The position numbers were made by a program, and so were the translations under genes. The notes under the pieces were generated by a model. That model was not told the origin of the DNA and searched no databases. It worked only from the letters and a program-made list of their open reading frames with translations. Shown piece by piece: positions 21,555-32,399 of a DNA stretch of 64,000 bases. The stretch's first letter is position 1. Every line of letters begins with the position of its first letter. Origin of the DNA: Puccinia triticina (Eukaryota; Basidiomycota; Pucciniomycetes; Pucciniales; Pucciniaceae); NCBI RefSeq assembly GCF_026914185.1, contig NC_070565.1:2914001-2978000 (forward strand), read 5' to 3'.

Positions 21555-21787
21555 GGGGGTTTCACAATAAGGAAACCCGGGAACAGCTGCTAAAACTCTG
21601 ACAGATGTAGCCCTAGGCACAGCTACATACAACTGGCCATGGGCAAAGAAAGGGCAATGTAGAAAGAATCCCACATGATATAAAGACTGGCCCTATGAGT
21701 TGCTGATATTCATTACGAATCCACTCACCACTGGGAACTGGAATCTGGAAAAGGAGCAGGCAAACTCCATTTCTGGTTTATATTTAA
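21555..21787 (-). pseudogene. Helitron helicase, C-terminal block
   Basis: Translation gives YKPEMEFACSFSRFQFPV, then FVMNISNS, a stop, and GQSLYHVGFFL, then FAHGQLYVAVPRATSVR. This is the helicase tail pattern FxRxQFPVxxxFAMTINKSQGQS ... FSHGQLYVALSRATS of Helitron PIF1-like helicases. One in-frame stop and several substitutions make it non-functional. It directly continues the block that ends at 24610 once the inner Helitron is removed. Confidence 0.75.
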
Positions 21788-21799
21788 CTAGAGGCCAAG

Positions 21800-21812
21800 G
21801 CGGCTGCGCCGC
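21800..21812 (-). other. 3'-terminal hairpin of the inner Helitron
   Basis: GCGGC-TGC-GCCGC, a perfect 5-bp stem with a 3-nt loop, 8 nt from CTAG at 21788-21791. Confidence 0.75.
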
Positions 21813-22286
21813 TGCAGGGTCTCAAGAGAAATGGTTGTCTTGCTGCACTGGTATACAATTGGAAAAACCACTGGAAAACCAAGAATTACTCCTGGAATCT
21901 CCAAAATTGATCAAAAAAGATTTCCCATCTTGTTTGGTTTCTTATGCAAAAAGTGATACAGTTTGCGGCCATTTTCCTACTAAGCCCTTTGCACACCCCT
22001 TATATTTCATTCTCTGGTGAAACACCATTGCAAATAGTTTATCAGCTCAAATAATATGCAACATTGAAGAATTCCTGAAAGTTTTGGACTATGAGTCTGT
22101 GTGGGTGTGTAACAACAAATTTATATGTGTTAGCAGTCATTTTACTACTAATCCTGCAGGTTACCCCTTATATCTCATTTTAATTTCCCTGTTATAAAAT
22201 AAACAAGAGTGGTATAGGAGCGTATGGGTGATGTTTATGCATGTACGATGAGAAATGAAAAAAGAGGCGCGACGAGTTCTGGTGGA

Positions 22287-22619
22287 CTATTTCAACTGTT
22301 TCCATTTCGACAAGTTCTGGAAAAACGAAGGGGTCTTGAAACCCAGCGATGTAGGATCAAGTGGTTCTAGTGGTGTGAGCTTCAGCCGAAGTTTGTGTGC
22401 TGATTGAACGAGTGCGTCGACTGCTCTGTTTTTCAGTTTTGCAAGGGTGGTGATCATGAATCGCCGCGAAGCGATCGTGAGTTCTATCAATACTGCTCTG
22501 CAGCGAGCCAATAGTTTATCCCGTTGACAAGCGATCCTGTCTTGTACTATCACCAAAACGTTCTGGATAATAGTCGAGGGCGGCTGCTGGCTCGTCTGTC
22601 TTAGCTTGACGGAAATTGA
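22287..22619 (-). other. In-frame open extension downstream of the GEP4 stop
   Basis: After the TAA at 22620-22622 the same frame stays open for 111 codons (LVIVQDRIACQRDKLLARC.. to FFQNLSKWKQLK, stop at 22287). The composition is coding-like (basic, helical). Either the true protein once continued here and TAA is a decay mutation, or a short intron removes the stop; no convincing donor was found. Confidence 0.4.
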
Positions 22620-23807
22620 TTAATATTTCGTCTGGCAGTCTTGTTTAGCTTGTTCGGCCTTCGAGATAACCCGAGCCGCAGAGGACAGGGATTGCTCAAA
22701 TGTCTGGGAAATCCGTTCTGGTGACAAGGTGAGATTGGGAAGCTTTCGTGATGAGGATGGCTCGCTTCCATTCATTGATGAATTTTGATGGGAATATTGT
22801 ATGACGAGTTTCAACGCTCGATTTTCAGCCCATCTCATAAACCGAGTACCCAGTTTCTCTTTCTGCCAGATGTTTTGAGTGAGCACGGAACAAACTGGGT
22901 TCGATTCGCCAGAAGAGGAATTCGAGGAGGATTGATGGGTTTGTAGAAACGCGCGTAAGCGAGAGGCTAAGATGATATCGGTCGTCACTCGATCGCCGAT
23001 GACCATCAACTTGAGGGGTGTCGGATCAGCCCGACTTCGAGAAGGAAGGCGCGGACCGTACATGGATGAGTGTGAGGGATAAATCACAGGAACGAGTCGA
23101 TAGTCAGCGGTAAAGTATTTGTGGATTGCTTTGACGACTTTTTGGCCAGGTTTTTTAGTCTCATGCACCAAGACGGGCACGCCAAGATGACGAGCAACGG
23201 ATTCGGCCTGTAGAAAGGTCAAAAAAGGTTAGAGGCGCAGGAGGATGTCAAGAGAATTCAGCAAAAAAGAGGGACTCGCGTGGATTAGAGACGGATCTTC
23301 AGCCGTTCCCGCAGAGTTGCCAACGAGTAGAACTCCCGAGTTGCCGAATGTGGCAAGGCAGGACTGCCAGGCATGCTGTAATTCTGGAACCAGCTGATCG
23401 TGGTAAGGCTTAGTCTTCGGAGATGACCGCCGATGAACAAACCCATGCCAAGCAAAAAATACCAGGGTTCGGTTAGTTTATGTAACAGTAGAAAAAAAAA
23501 GAAGAAAATGGATCGGCCTGATGACTCAAACAATACAGTTGTCCTTATCAATCACGACGCCCACGTATCCCTTCCGCCTAAGTTCCTTCCAATCGACGCA
23601 CCGTATATCTGATTGATCAAACGGAGACAAAAAAACAGTCTATCAGTAAGTGCAACGGATATTCTCGATATTTCCAGGTGATTTGGAACAGGTTCGAACG
23701 AGGGGAAATGTGTATAGACCTCGCCCATGCAGGGTGGGCAGCAGAGTCCTAGGTGTTGCCAGGCATCTTAGCGATGCGACGATGCCAGTGAGGTTGAGAT
23801 TGGGCAT
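22620..23807 (-). CDS. GEP4: Mitochondrial phosphatidylglycerophosphatase GEP4 (Helitron-borne copy)
   Basis: Gep4 is a HAD-family phosphatase of the mitochondrial inner membrane that converts phosphatidylglycerophosphate to phosphatidylglycerol in cardiolipin synthesis. Exons: 23807-23720, 23608-23532, 23414-23280, 23207-22620 (about 295 aa). The N-terminus MPNLNLTGIVASLRCL matches the family. HAD motif I is VVIDKDNCI, motif II VLLVGNSAGT, the motif III lysine lies in HETKKPGQK and motif IV is MVIGDRVTTD, so catalytic residues are present. Intron 3 (23279-23208) needs a GC donor (CAC|GCGAGT) to keep frame. Donors of introns 1 and 2 (GTCTAT, GTTTGA) are weak. The gene lies wholly inside a Helitron, so it may be an extra copy beginning to decay rather than the resident gene. 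Confidence 0.85.
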
Positions 23808-24609
23808 GGGATCCAGATGGAGAAATTAAAAACGTGAAGACTTCTCCGGGCGTCCAGGTTTGTACAGGCCTGAAATGGGCCTAAGAAACAGAGAGAAGTG
23901 AGTTTCCATGCGCAGGTCTCATCACTTGGGACCCCGGCCACAACGGGTGGACGGCTTCCTGGGGGAGGTTCAGAAACCCCTATTTTGTCTGCTTAGGTGC
24001 AGGGCCCGGGCAACCAAGCTGAGGTGTTCATGGCGATGGTCGTCCTCATGGTGCTGACAACATATTTTGATCCAAGGGTCCTATTGCGAATGCCAAGGGT
24101 GGAAACGCGGCCGCAAAAGCGAGAGATGGAGCACCATTGTGTATAAAAGGAAGGGCTTGATGAACATCAATACCCCCAGGGCGTCCTCTGCCGCTGCACT
24201 TCCAGCGGACGGTTCGTCCCCGCCCCCCTCCGCTGTTGCACGTGCGCAGTCTGAGGGGCTGAAGAGTGGGCCCCCCACGGGTCTGCAGCCTTAGCTGCGG
24301 GCCGGGGGCCTTCACGTCCATCACTTTTGACCCGTGCGCTTGACGCGGGCTGGGTGGTGAGCCTGGGGGCACAGCTTTGCTGATGTTGGAAGGCTGGTAG
24401 AGATTTACTTGTCAATAAAATCCGATTTTTCTTATGTAAAATCCCCCTTTTTTTGTATCCTGGTTTTTGTAGTGGGAAAACCCCACCTGTTTTTTTTTTT
24501 TGGACTTTTGTTGATGGGGAAACCCATGATGTTTTTTTTTCTCATTTTGTATAATTGTAAGGGGGAACCCTTGATATTTTTTTTTGATTTTGGAAAAACT
24601 GTGTCTTGA
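23808..24609. other. Helitron interior upstream of GEP4
   Basis: This includes the presumed GEP4 promoter. 24425-24600 has repeated GGGGAAACCC-like blocks separated by T-rich runs (TTTTTTTTTT) every ~50 bp. No further gene is recognised. Confidence 0.4.
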
Positions 24610-25526
24610 ATAAACTTGGATAGTTATTTGGGTTAAAGCTTTGTCTTTTCCAGTGAATAACTGTCCCTGTCAACACCTTGAGTTGTAGAACCGTCCTTTT
24701 GATGCTGAGAAATAGCAATTTTGTCCCGTTTGCTAATCCATCTTCCAAACATAGATTTTATAAAAGAAAAAAGGGTTGACCAACCTGCATCTCAAGGCAA
24801 TTTTCAGGAAGATTTGGCACATTAATCTTAGTGAGGAATTCCTTGGGCAAAGCTTTTTTGGAAGAATTGGTCATCTGATCCATATAAACTGATATATGGA
24901 GCTCCAAAGGCAAGACTCTGAGGTACTATTTATCAATTTACTCAAAAGCTGGGGGATAAAATTGTCAAAGGGTATCTGAAAAGGGGGAGATGTATAGGCC
25001 CACTGCATAAGTACCATCTAGAGGCAGGAGGAACGATTGAGTGGACTCTGGAGTGATTTAAATGTGGTAATTATTGCATGATTCTTGTAGTATTCTCTCA
25101 GAAACTGTTCAGAAAAGTTTGGGTCCTGGCAAGTCAAATCTCTGTAGATGAACTTGATCATATCTGAGCTGAGCGGATGGATTGAGGTGTTTGTGCAAAA
25201 ATTCACAAACCGCAAAGGAATCTGGTTGATCAGATCCCTTTGAATGATGCCTTCACCAAGATTTAGCTGTAATTCATTGAATTCAACTGCACCTGGTTTG
25301 ACTTAGTGATTGCCAGATCCTAACAGTCGGATGTTTGCCACAGGTGAAACTTTGTTACGCTCTGCCATAGAGAAGAGTTTAACATGAAAATTTCATTGGG
25401 CAATCAAGTTCCCCCCCTTGAAAACTGGAAGTGTCTGACAAAAATCTCCACTGAATTATCACCTTGATGCCACCAAAAGGAATATTTAGATTCTTCAAGT
25501 CCCAAAAAAACCTATCTAAATCTTTG
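24610..25526 (-). pseudogene. Helitron helicase, middle block
   Basis: Reading leftward it starts DLDRFFWDLKNLNIPFGG (helicase motif region after WDxIS), then passes LIxFIYRDL, YYKNHAIITTF, PKEFLTKINVPNLPENCLEM, QVGQPFFLL, a stop, NLCLEDGLANGTKLLFL and VLTGTVIHWKRQSF. These follow the order seen in Helitron helicases (LIDFVYPDL, YFKNRAILT, LKVGxPVMLLRNL, GLxNGTRL, VLTG). Many stops and frameshifts show decay. The right edge is the Copia target site CTTTG. Confidence 0.75.
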
Positions 25527-25628
25527 TGTTGAGGGGTGTGCAAACTCCAAATCTGGAGTGCCAGGGGAGTCAAGAGGTGGAGTGCGGGAGCAATGACACG
25601 TCAAGGGTTTTTCTCTTCAGTCACAACA
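25527..25628 (+). repeat. Copia 5' LTR, 102 bp
   Basis: Perfect TGTTG..CAACA terminal inverted repeat; preceded by CTTTG. Among the shortest LTRs of a full-length element. Confidence 0.93.
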
Positions 25629-25696
25629 GATTAAGAGTCAACTCCTCGCACCGTCACTAGCCTATCAGATCCACTCTTTGGATACTGGATCGTTGA

Positions 25697-28600
25697 ATGG
25701 TAAACACTCGTCGAGACAAAACTGAACTTCAAGGACCTCTACCCCCTCCAACTCGAGCAAAAAGGCCAAAGCAGATGAAAGCCTACAAAGCTCTACTTGC
25801 TCTTCCTCCACTACCACCGTCTCCCCCGCCGGAATTGGACACTCCAGCGGCTACCCAAGTACAGCGAAACAAGGACCCTATCTCTTCTGAAACGCATTCA
25901 TCCTCCGCGTTCAAACTCAAAAGTCAAATCAACGGCAATTTTCCGTACATACCAAATCACCTTTTTAAACCTCTACTCGTCCAGACCCAGGTACCTACAG
26001 ATCAAAGCTTGACCCTAGACGATTTATCCGTCTTATTTTCCCAACTCAAACTATCCAATTTCCAAGCCTCATTTTCTACGATGTCTTCTTCGAATTCGGG
26101 AGCCATTGAGATCACGCCCCGCGCAAAATTCTTATCAGAACCAATCAAGTACAAAGATTCAATTGAAATGCTCCTGGCAGACGGTTCGAATTTTAATCAA
26201 TGGAAAAGAGCCCTGAATCGGACCATTCGTTTAACACTTGGACATACAAATTTTTTTGATACTTCGGACGGTCGCCCGGTTCTAACCGCACAGGAATCTG
26301 CTTCTTTGTTATTTTTAATCCAAGTTACTGTACACGATGAACTTTCTTCAATGGCGGATTCGGCAGCAAACGCTATCGAGGCCTTTGAAGCAATTCAGAC
26401 AAACTTCCAAGGTTCCCTTTGATTTTGCCAGATCGATCTGCTCGACAAAGTTTTTGAACTCAAGGCTGCTGATCCCCCGGCCGACCTTGCGCAACTCCAG
26501 ACAAGATTCAACAATCTCTTCCAACTCTTCTCTGATCTTAAGGAGGTTGGAGTCACGCTGAGCCCAGTCCTTGAGTCACTTTTTGTCCAGATTATCATCC
26601 CAGCACCAATGACGATGACGCGCTCTCAATTCTATCAAACAATCTGTCTTCAACTTGGCAACAAAACAGATGCTACCGCTCGCAAGGTACAAACAATAAT
26701 AAACTCGATGTACGGGGAGGCAGCCCGTTTTGATACCCAGGGCTCGGCGCAGGGTACCATCTTTCGCACTTATCAAGCTCCGCAGCCACCAATTTCACGA
26801 GGGAACCAGGTCAACCAACACCTACCATCAGGATCAAATAGACCTTCACGACATCCCCCGACTCGACCAAACAACAATCAAGCTCCGCCAAATCAACGGA
26901 AGATGCCGACAGGTGACGACGTTATTGCGGCAATCAGCAATATTCGCCGCGGTAATCCTGCTCCTCCTCCGCATCTATTGGCACGGAACAACTCGTGTGG
27001 TTATTGTGGCGGCAAGGGACACTGGCGCTCAAACTGCCCAGTGTTACGTGAGGATGCACACCTCCCGCCGCCAATCCCATCTGGTCGCCCCGCTTCCGGT
27101 TATGCCCAACCACCTGCACCCCAATCTTCGGCGAACATTCGATCAATCACCGGACCAACAAACGGAGGGGCGGGGGTTGATGGCGCTGTTGTGGACTCTG
27201 GGGCGACCACTCACGTGAGCGGATCTTTCCTTTATTTTTCTTCCATGATCCCGCTCAAACAAGAATTGAAGCTAAATCTGGCTTCAAATGATGCATTGAT
27301 GATTGCGACTCATAGGGGGAACCTGCGAATATCGAGTGGAGATGGGACCTGGGAGATTCCGGCAGTCCTTTACAGCCGGCAAATGATGGGAACCATTCTT
27401 AGCTTGGGACAGCTTCTAGATTCCGGTTTCATCCCATCTTTCTCTCAAAACAACGATCTTTTTCTTCATTTGCCCTCATGTATTATATTTGCCCCTTACC
27501 GAAACAGAACCTGGACCATTGGCTCTATAATTGCGACATCTCCAACAGTGCAGGCGGTGACTTGATCGCAATCTACCATTAATCAAGACCAATCCCATTC
27601 GACTCCCCACACTCCTCAAGAACCACTCTCCGAGTCATATTACTGGCACTGTAAACTCGGACACGTCTCAGATGATGTTGTAAAATCATTTCTCAAGCTA
27701 TATGTCCCTTCCTTCAATCTCAAGTCTTGGTCACCATTTGTATGTGAATCCTGTCGGACATCCAAAAGCGAGAGGCGTCGAGCAAAAATTCCGGAAATAA
27801 TCCCCCGGGATTCCAAGCTCGCTCTCCTGGTCTCCGACGTTCTGGGACCTTTAGATCCGGACATCCACGGAAACCGCTATATCCTCACCGCTCGAGATCA
27901 TCACACCACCTATTCCTTCGCCATTCCAATGAAGACCAGGGCTGAAGTTGTCCCACATCTTATTTCTCTCATACGAACATTGAAGAATCGATTTGGTTTG
28001 GCACCAAAATTTTTACGATGCGACAATGCTCAGGAATACCACTCAATAAACTTGTCTTCAGCTGCATCGGAACTCGGCACTCAAATCATCTTTTCATCTC
28101 CGTACACCCCCGAACAAAACGGTGAGGCGGAACGTCTGAACAGAACTCTGGGCGACATGGCCCGGACAATGCTCCTTCAGTCTAAACTCCCTCAAAACCT
28201 CTGGTCTTATGCATATACATGCGCATGCTGGATCGCGAATCAAATACCCAACTCAAGAATAAAAGATTTGACACCACTGAAACTCTGGTCTGACAAGGAC
28301 CCACATCCTTCATCAATTTTTCCATTTGGGACACGTGCTTCAGTTCATATTCCAAAAGAAAAACGACGGAAGCTCGACGTTCGAGGTTGGATCGGTCATC
28401 TCATTGGCTATCAATCAGATGGCCGAGGCTGGATATTTTGGAATCCATCAACATCAAAAACGTACGTCTCGGAATGTGCTACATTCCTTGACTTCCAGGG
28501 CAAACCGTTGGTTTCCAATCCTATCTCGCACCAACACATTCGGTCAGCCCTTATTCTTGGCCAAGTCCCGACAGAGAAGATTTGTGAAGATCAAGATACC

Positions 28601-30151
28601 ATGATCGAGAAAATCCCGACCAGCCATGATATGGAGATCCCCAATAACCTCAAACAAGCATTATCATCGCCCAGAGCCAAATACTGGCGCAACGCATGCC
28701 TGGCGGAATGGAGACAACTCGAGGACATTGATACGTGGGAGGTGGAGGATCGTGCCAAGAAATATTCGATCGGCACTAGGTTTGTTTTTGATTTGAAACG
28801 TAATTCAGATGGAAAAATTGAGAAACCCAAGGCCCGTTTTGTAGTTCGTGGATTTAAACAACGTCTGGGTCGCGACGTCAAGTCCACATTTGCACCAACG
28901 GCATTGCTATCCTTGCTCCGCCTTCTGTTTGCATTGGCTATCAAGTTCAAATGGTCCATTAACGCTTTCGACATCACGGGAGCTTTCGTACACAGTCCAA
29001 TTGATGAGCTCATCTACGTTGATCCCCCGGTAGAACTGTTCCCTCACTTGAAAGGGAAGGTCCTGAGACTCAAGAAAGCTTTATACGGCACCCGGCAAGC
29101 CAGCCGCTGCTGGTGGAAACATTTCAAATCACTTCTAGAACAATGGGAATTCACTTGCGACGAGGTAGAAGAATGTCTTTATAAATTCCAGAATGGAGGC
29201 CACATAGTCATTGTATGGATCCACGTCGATGATGGAATTGTCTTCAGTAACTCTGCTGCTCATGTCCAAATACTACGTGAGAACCTGGAAAAATCACTTT
29301 GAGTAAAATGGTTTGACAAACCCGACAAGATAGTTGGGTTAAAAATTGAAACGTCAGACAACAAATTGACATTGTCCCAACCGTTATTGACGGATCAAGT
29401 CTTGATGAAATATGATCAACAATTCAACTTTTGTCATTACACCACCACGACACCAATGATTTCATCAGATCTTGTGTCATCAGAATCGGAGTCCATCAAT
29501 TCGACCGACTTCCAATCTTATATCGGGTACCTCAATTATCTTGCGCTGGGTACCCATCCAGATATCTTGTACTCTGTTAACTACCTGGCACGTTTCAGCT
29601 CAAAACCAAACAACACACACTGGAACGCATTGCATCACCTGATGCGATACATCAAGACAACGAGGAACAAAAAACTGATCTTCAAACCCGACGATACAAT
29701 ACTCACGACATGGACAGATGCTAGTTGGGGAGGAGAATTTCAATGATCCACCTCAGGATTTATCATCAAACTGTTTGGCTGTCCCATTGCCTGGGGATCC
29801 AGGAGACAGAAGACTGTTGCAAAGTCGACTTGCGGCGCAGAGTTCATTGCGTTAGGCGGCGCGGTAGAGTTCAAGTTATTCATCCTTCACATACTTCAAT
29901 CAATAGTTCCAAATGCCAAATGCAAACTACTTTGTGATAACAAGGCCGCTGTTCTTGTAGCGGACGATAATGGTTCAAGATCAAGTCTCAAAAGCATTGA
30001 AAGAAAATTCTTTTTCACCAACGACACAATCCGACAACACAAGATTGACATTGACTGGGTACCAACCAAACAAAACTTGGCAGACTTCCTCACAAAAGTC
30101 TTAGGCGCTCATCAACATCAAGATCTCATTTCTCAAGTCCCTGTTTCCTAA
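25697..30151 (+). pseudogene. Copia Gag-Pol polyprotein with four in-frame TGA codons
   Basis: A single frame of 1,485 codons starts ATGGTAAACACTCG. Order: Gag (to ~26950), CCHC knuckle CGYCGGKGHWRSNC, protease AVVDSGATTHVSG, integrase with HCKLGHVSDD..CESCRTSK and acidic residues in VSDVLGPLD, LRCDNAQEY and EQNGEAERLNRTL, RT with NAFDITGAFVHSP, KALYGTRQAS and IHVDDGIVF, and RNase H starting SWGGEFQ, stop, STSGF. Stops are TGA at 26420, 27563, 29300 and 29744. At 29744 an Arg is usual in the family, consistent with CGA to TGA changes. No frameshift is needed anywhere, and the final TAA is at 30149. Confidence 0.92.
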
Positions 30152-30363
30152 CTTCTTTTCCATTCCCTTTCTTCCATCATCAACATAATCTTTCATATTC
30201 TTTTCCATGTTTTTCTGATTACTTATCCATTTCTCCATAGTTTCTCTTCAAAAAAAAAAAAAAAAAAAAAAAAAAGATCCATATCCTTGTTTCTCTATCT
30301 ATGACCACCTCTTGTTATAATTTTCTTTCCTCTTTCTTACTCATCATGTATTTAGTCTTAGGT

Positions 30364-30381
30364 GTGGAGTTTGAGGGGGGG
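30364..30381 (+). other. Polypurine tract of the Copia element
   Basis: GGAGTTTGAGGGGGGG-type run ending directly at the 3' LTR, as expected for second-strand priming. Confidence 0.7.
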
Positions 30382-30483
30382 TGTTGAGGGGTGTGCAAAC
30401 TCCAAACCTGGAGTGCCAGGGGAGTCAAGAGGTGGAGTGCGGGAGCAATGACACGTCAAGGGTTTTTCTCTTCAGTCACAACA
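30382..30483 (+). repeat. Copia 3' LTR, 102 bp
   Basis: Differs from the 5' LTR at one position (AAACCTGG versus AAATCTGG); followed by CTTTG. Confidence 0.93.
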
Positions 30484-30850
30484 CTTTGACAGACAATAAA
30501 TTCTGCATTGAGATTTTGTCCCAATTCATCACTTCTACATCCAACAATGCGCCTCTTAGGGCTGTCACTGATTGTGGCTCCCAAACACAGGATGAGGATG
30601 AATTAATTTTCAAGGGGATTTTGAACTTGGTGTGAGCTGTCATTGTGTTATGTAACACTAAGGAAGCAATGCCAGATGACACCACCACTGCTAGTCTGAG
30701 TCCTCTTGCAGTGAAATGATCAATTAGTGTGTTCAGACAAAAGTTTTGGCAGTTCTGCCAGGCCCAGAAATATACACCATCCAAGGACCCTGTTCCACTG
30801 TTCCAGAGTAAGCTTTGAGTATTTTTCATTTTAAATTTCAACAGGATCAT
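30484..30850 (-). pseudogene. Helitron helicase, ATPase-start block
   Basis: Translation gives NSGTGSLDGVYFWAWQNCQN, FCLNTLIDHFTARGLRLAVV, SSGIASLVLHNTMTAHTKFK, IPLKINSSSSCVW and NWDKISMQNLLSVK. This follows the Walker A to motif II region of Helitron PIF1-like helicases (GTGKTxLYNTL, ASSGIAALLL, TAHSxFKIPL, WDEISM). The Walker A glycines and lysine are destroyed and motif II is WDK. It is continuous with 24610-25526 when the Copia is removed. Confidence 0.75.
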
Positions 30851-32090
30851 AGCTCAGATCTGTTTCTATTGCTAAGACTTGTGAAAAATTGATCCATGAA
30901 CTATGGTCTTCCATAGTTGAGCCAAAATCTTCAAAAGACGTAGAATTCTTCTTTAGCTGAATTCAAATTCTGAGTTTGGTTAAGGCAATGCAATTTTCTT
31001 GTGTGGGTTCAATGCCTCCGGGAATGTTCCGTAAAGGGTACTTTGAATCATCACCCAATATACATATCAATGAATTTCTTGAGCAGACATTGCGGATTCA
31101 GTGGCGGGCTATGCACAAGCATTAGGTAGAACAGGGCTCTTAATCCGGCGGATAATATCCAAAATGATTCCTATTTGACTCTCAAATCTATGTTTTTGGT
31201 GGCAATGATGAAAAAGAGAGTGGTATGCCACGGAAAAAATGTGGGGGCCAAGTTGATTTCAATATCCTGAACCAGATCCAGAGATTCATCTCAACAAACC
31301 ATTCCTACACTAAGTATTGTGGACATTTAAATCTGTGTCAAAAGGTCTTTCCTCAACTATCTTGTCCATGTAAGGACTCAACTATTGAGTCCTTCACTGT
31401 GCAGTACTCGGGACGCAGGAGGGGAGCAACTGGTCTCGCAGACAAGTCTGGTTCACGGGGGTGTTATTGCAGAGGGGAAACGAGCTAGCCGGGAGAGATA
31501 TCAGTCGGGGGATCTCTGAGTAAGTACATGAACAAGTGGGAGAAGGAGAACAACCAAAGAAGAAAGGAAAAAGGAGAAGAAGGAGGAACGGGTTACCTAG
31601 CTGGGAGAGATATCAGTCAGGGGATCTCTGCCGGCTAGGAAGTGGGGAAGGACTGGAATATGTAGTCAGCTGGGAAAAGGGCCTGTGATTTCTCTTGTGA
31701 AACCTTGGGGTGCGCGGGGGCTTCACAGTCCACCACCAAGCCAACTTGAAGGCAGCCATGTACCGTGGATTAGCTGAATCAAGAGAGCAGAAAGAGGGAT
31801 AAATTATGGGAATCCTTTGTTTTGCTTCTGGCAATGGCGGTGATGTTAGCTGGTTCTGGCCATCATTGAGGCAAGTAACTGTGGTACATATGTAGTGGTA
31901 GGAGTTGGTGCTGCCCGCTGCTTGGTTTAATCTACCACATAGGGCAAAATTGATGAGATGAGGGCACGGAACGCACAGCTCAGTTTAAGCAATCACCCAA
32001 AGCGGGGTTTCCAATGATTGAGTATATGTACATACTGTGCCTCGCTTGACCCGGTCTTTCATGTGAGGTGAAAGCGCAGCTCACAGGCCA
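30851..32090. other. No recognised gene; one 38-bp direct repeat
   Basis: 30850-31250 may be more decayed Helitron (minus strand, CGFNASGNVP) but is not diagnostic. GGGAGAGATATCAGTC followed by GGGGATCTCTG occurs at 31491-31518 and again, with one change, at 31604-31631. Nothing else was supported. Confidence 0.35.
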
Positions 32091-32094
32091 ACTG

Positions 32095-32182
32095 TGTTCA
32101 CGTGAGCCGGAGTTCAATCCAGTGTCCAGAGCTCGGAAGTCTTGCATGTCAAGCCAGACTCTATTGAGCTAGACCAGCACGC
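32095..32182 (-). other. tRNA-like sequence, candidate SINE head
   Basis: On the minus strand an A-box-like TGGTCTAGCTCAATAG and, about 45 nt further, a B-box-like GGATTGAACTCC have the spacing of an internal Pol III promoter. The acceptor stem does not close well, so a functional tRNA is unlikely. A tRNA-derived SINE or tRNA pseudogene is the inference. Confidence 0.35.
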
Positions 32183-32204
32183 TGTGGATGCAGAGCTATG
32201 TTGC

Positions 32205-32395
32205 CAAGGAGCTCACACTACGTATTTATCCCTGACGGAAAATGAGGAAATGGTGTCAGATTGCCAGCAGCTCTGTTGTTTTTTGCAACGGGATAATCTC
32301 GAGGAGCTCACACTATGTATCCCTTACGGAAAATGAGGAAATTCTGTCAGATTTCCAGCAGTTCTGTTGTTTGTTGCAATGGGATACATAATCTC
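32205..32395 (+). repeat. Two direct copies of a ~95-bp unit
   Basis: AGGAGCTCACACTA..GAAAATGAGGAAAT..CAGATT(G/T)CCAGCAG..TTGCAA(C/T)GGGATA occurs at 32207-32296 and 32299-32388 with small differences. Confidence 0.7.
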
Positions 32396-32399
32396 ATCC

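Larger units (their letters stand above)
21788..24609 (-). mobile_element. Inner Helitron carrying GEP4, 2,822 bp
   Basis: The 5' end is TCAAGACACAG at 24609 on the minus strand; the 3' end is CTAG at 21791-21788, preceded 8 nt upstream by a GCGGC-GCA-GCCGC hairpin. The flanks are T (24610) and T (21787). Deleting exactly this segment joins PSL at the end of one helicase block to FKYKPEMEF of the next with no frame change, so it is a precise insertion without target duplication, as Helitrons produce. It contains no helicase; its cargo is a complete GEP4 gene in the same orientation. Confidence 0.75.
25527..30483 (+). mobile_element. Complete Ty1/Copia LTR retrotransposon with very short LTRs
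   Basis: The 102-bp LTRs (25527-25628, 30382-30483) start TGTTGAGGGG and end CAGTCACAACA; they differ at one base. Flanks carry the 5-bp duplication CTTTG (25522-25526, 30484-30488). One reading frame spans 25697-30151 in Copia order (Gag, protease, integrase, RT, RNase H), broken by four TGA codons. A purine tract (GAGTTTGAGGGGGG) abuts the 3' LTR. A ~28-A homopolymer lies near 30249-30276 between pol and the LTR. It is inserted in the outer Helitron helicase. Confidence 0.95.
21418..30850 (-). mobile_element. Decayed autonomous Helitron (outer), with two nested insertions
   Basis: The minus strand carries a RepHel-type PIF1-like helicase in three blocks: 30850-30484, 25526-24610 and 21787-21555. 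The 3' terminus is CTAG at 21421-21418 followed by T, with a TGGC-GCA-GCCA hairpin 8 nt upstream (21440-21430), as expected for a Helitron. The 5' end and Rep domain were not found; the right boundary given is only the limit of recognisable helicase. The insertions are a Copia element (25527-30483) and a second Helitron (21788-24609). Confidence 0.7.

Noticed and set aside
32095..32182. Functional tRNA gene
   Set aside because: A- and B-box-like motifs are present but the acceptor and T stems do not pair properly.
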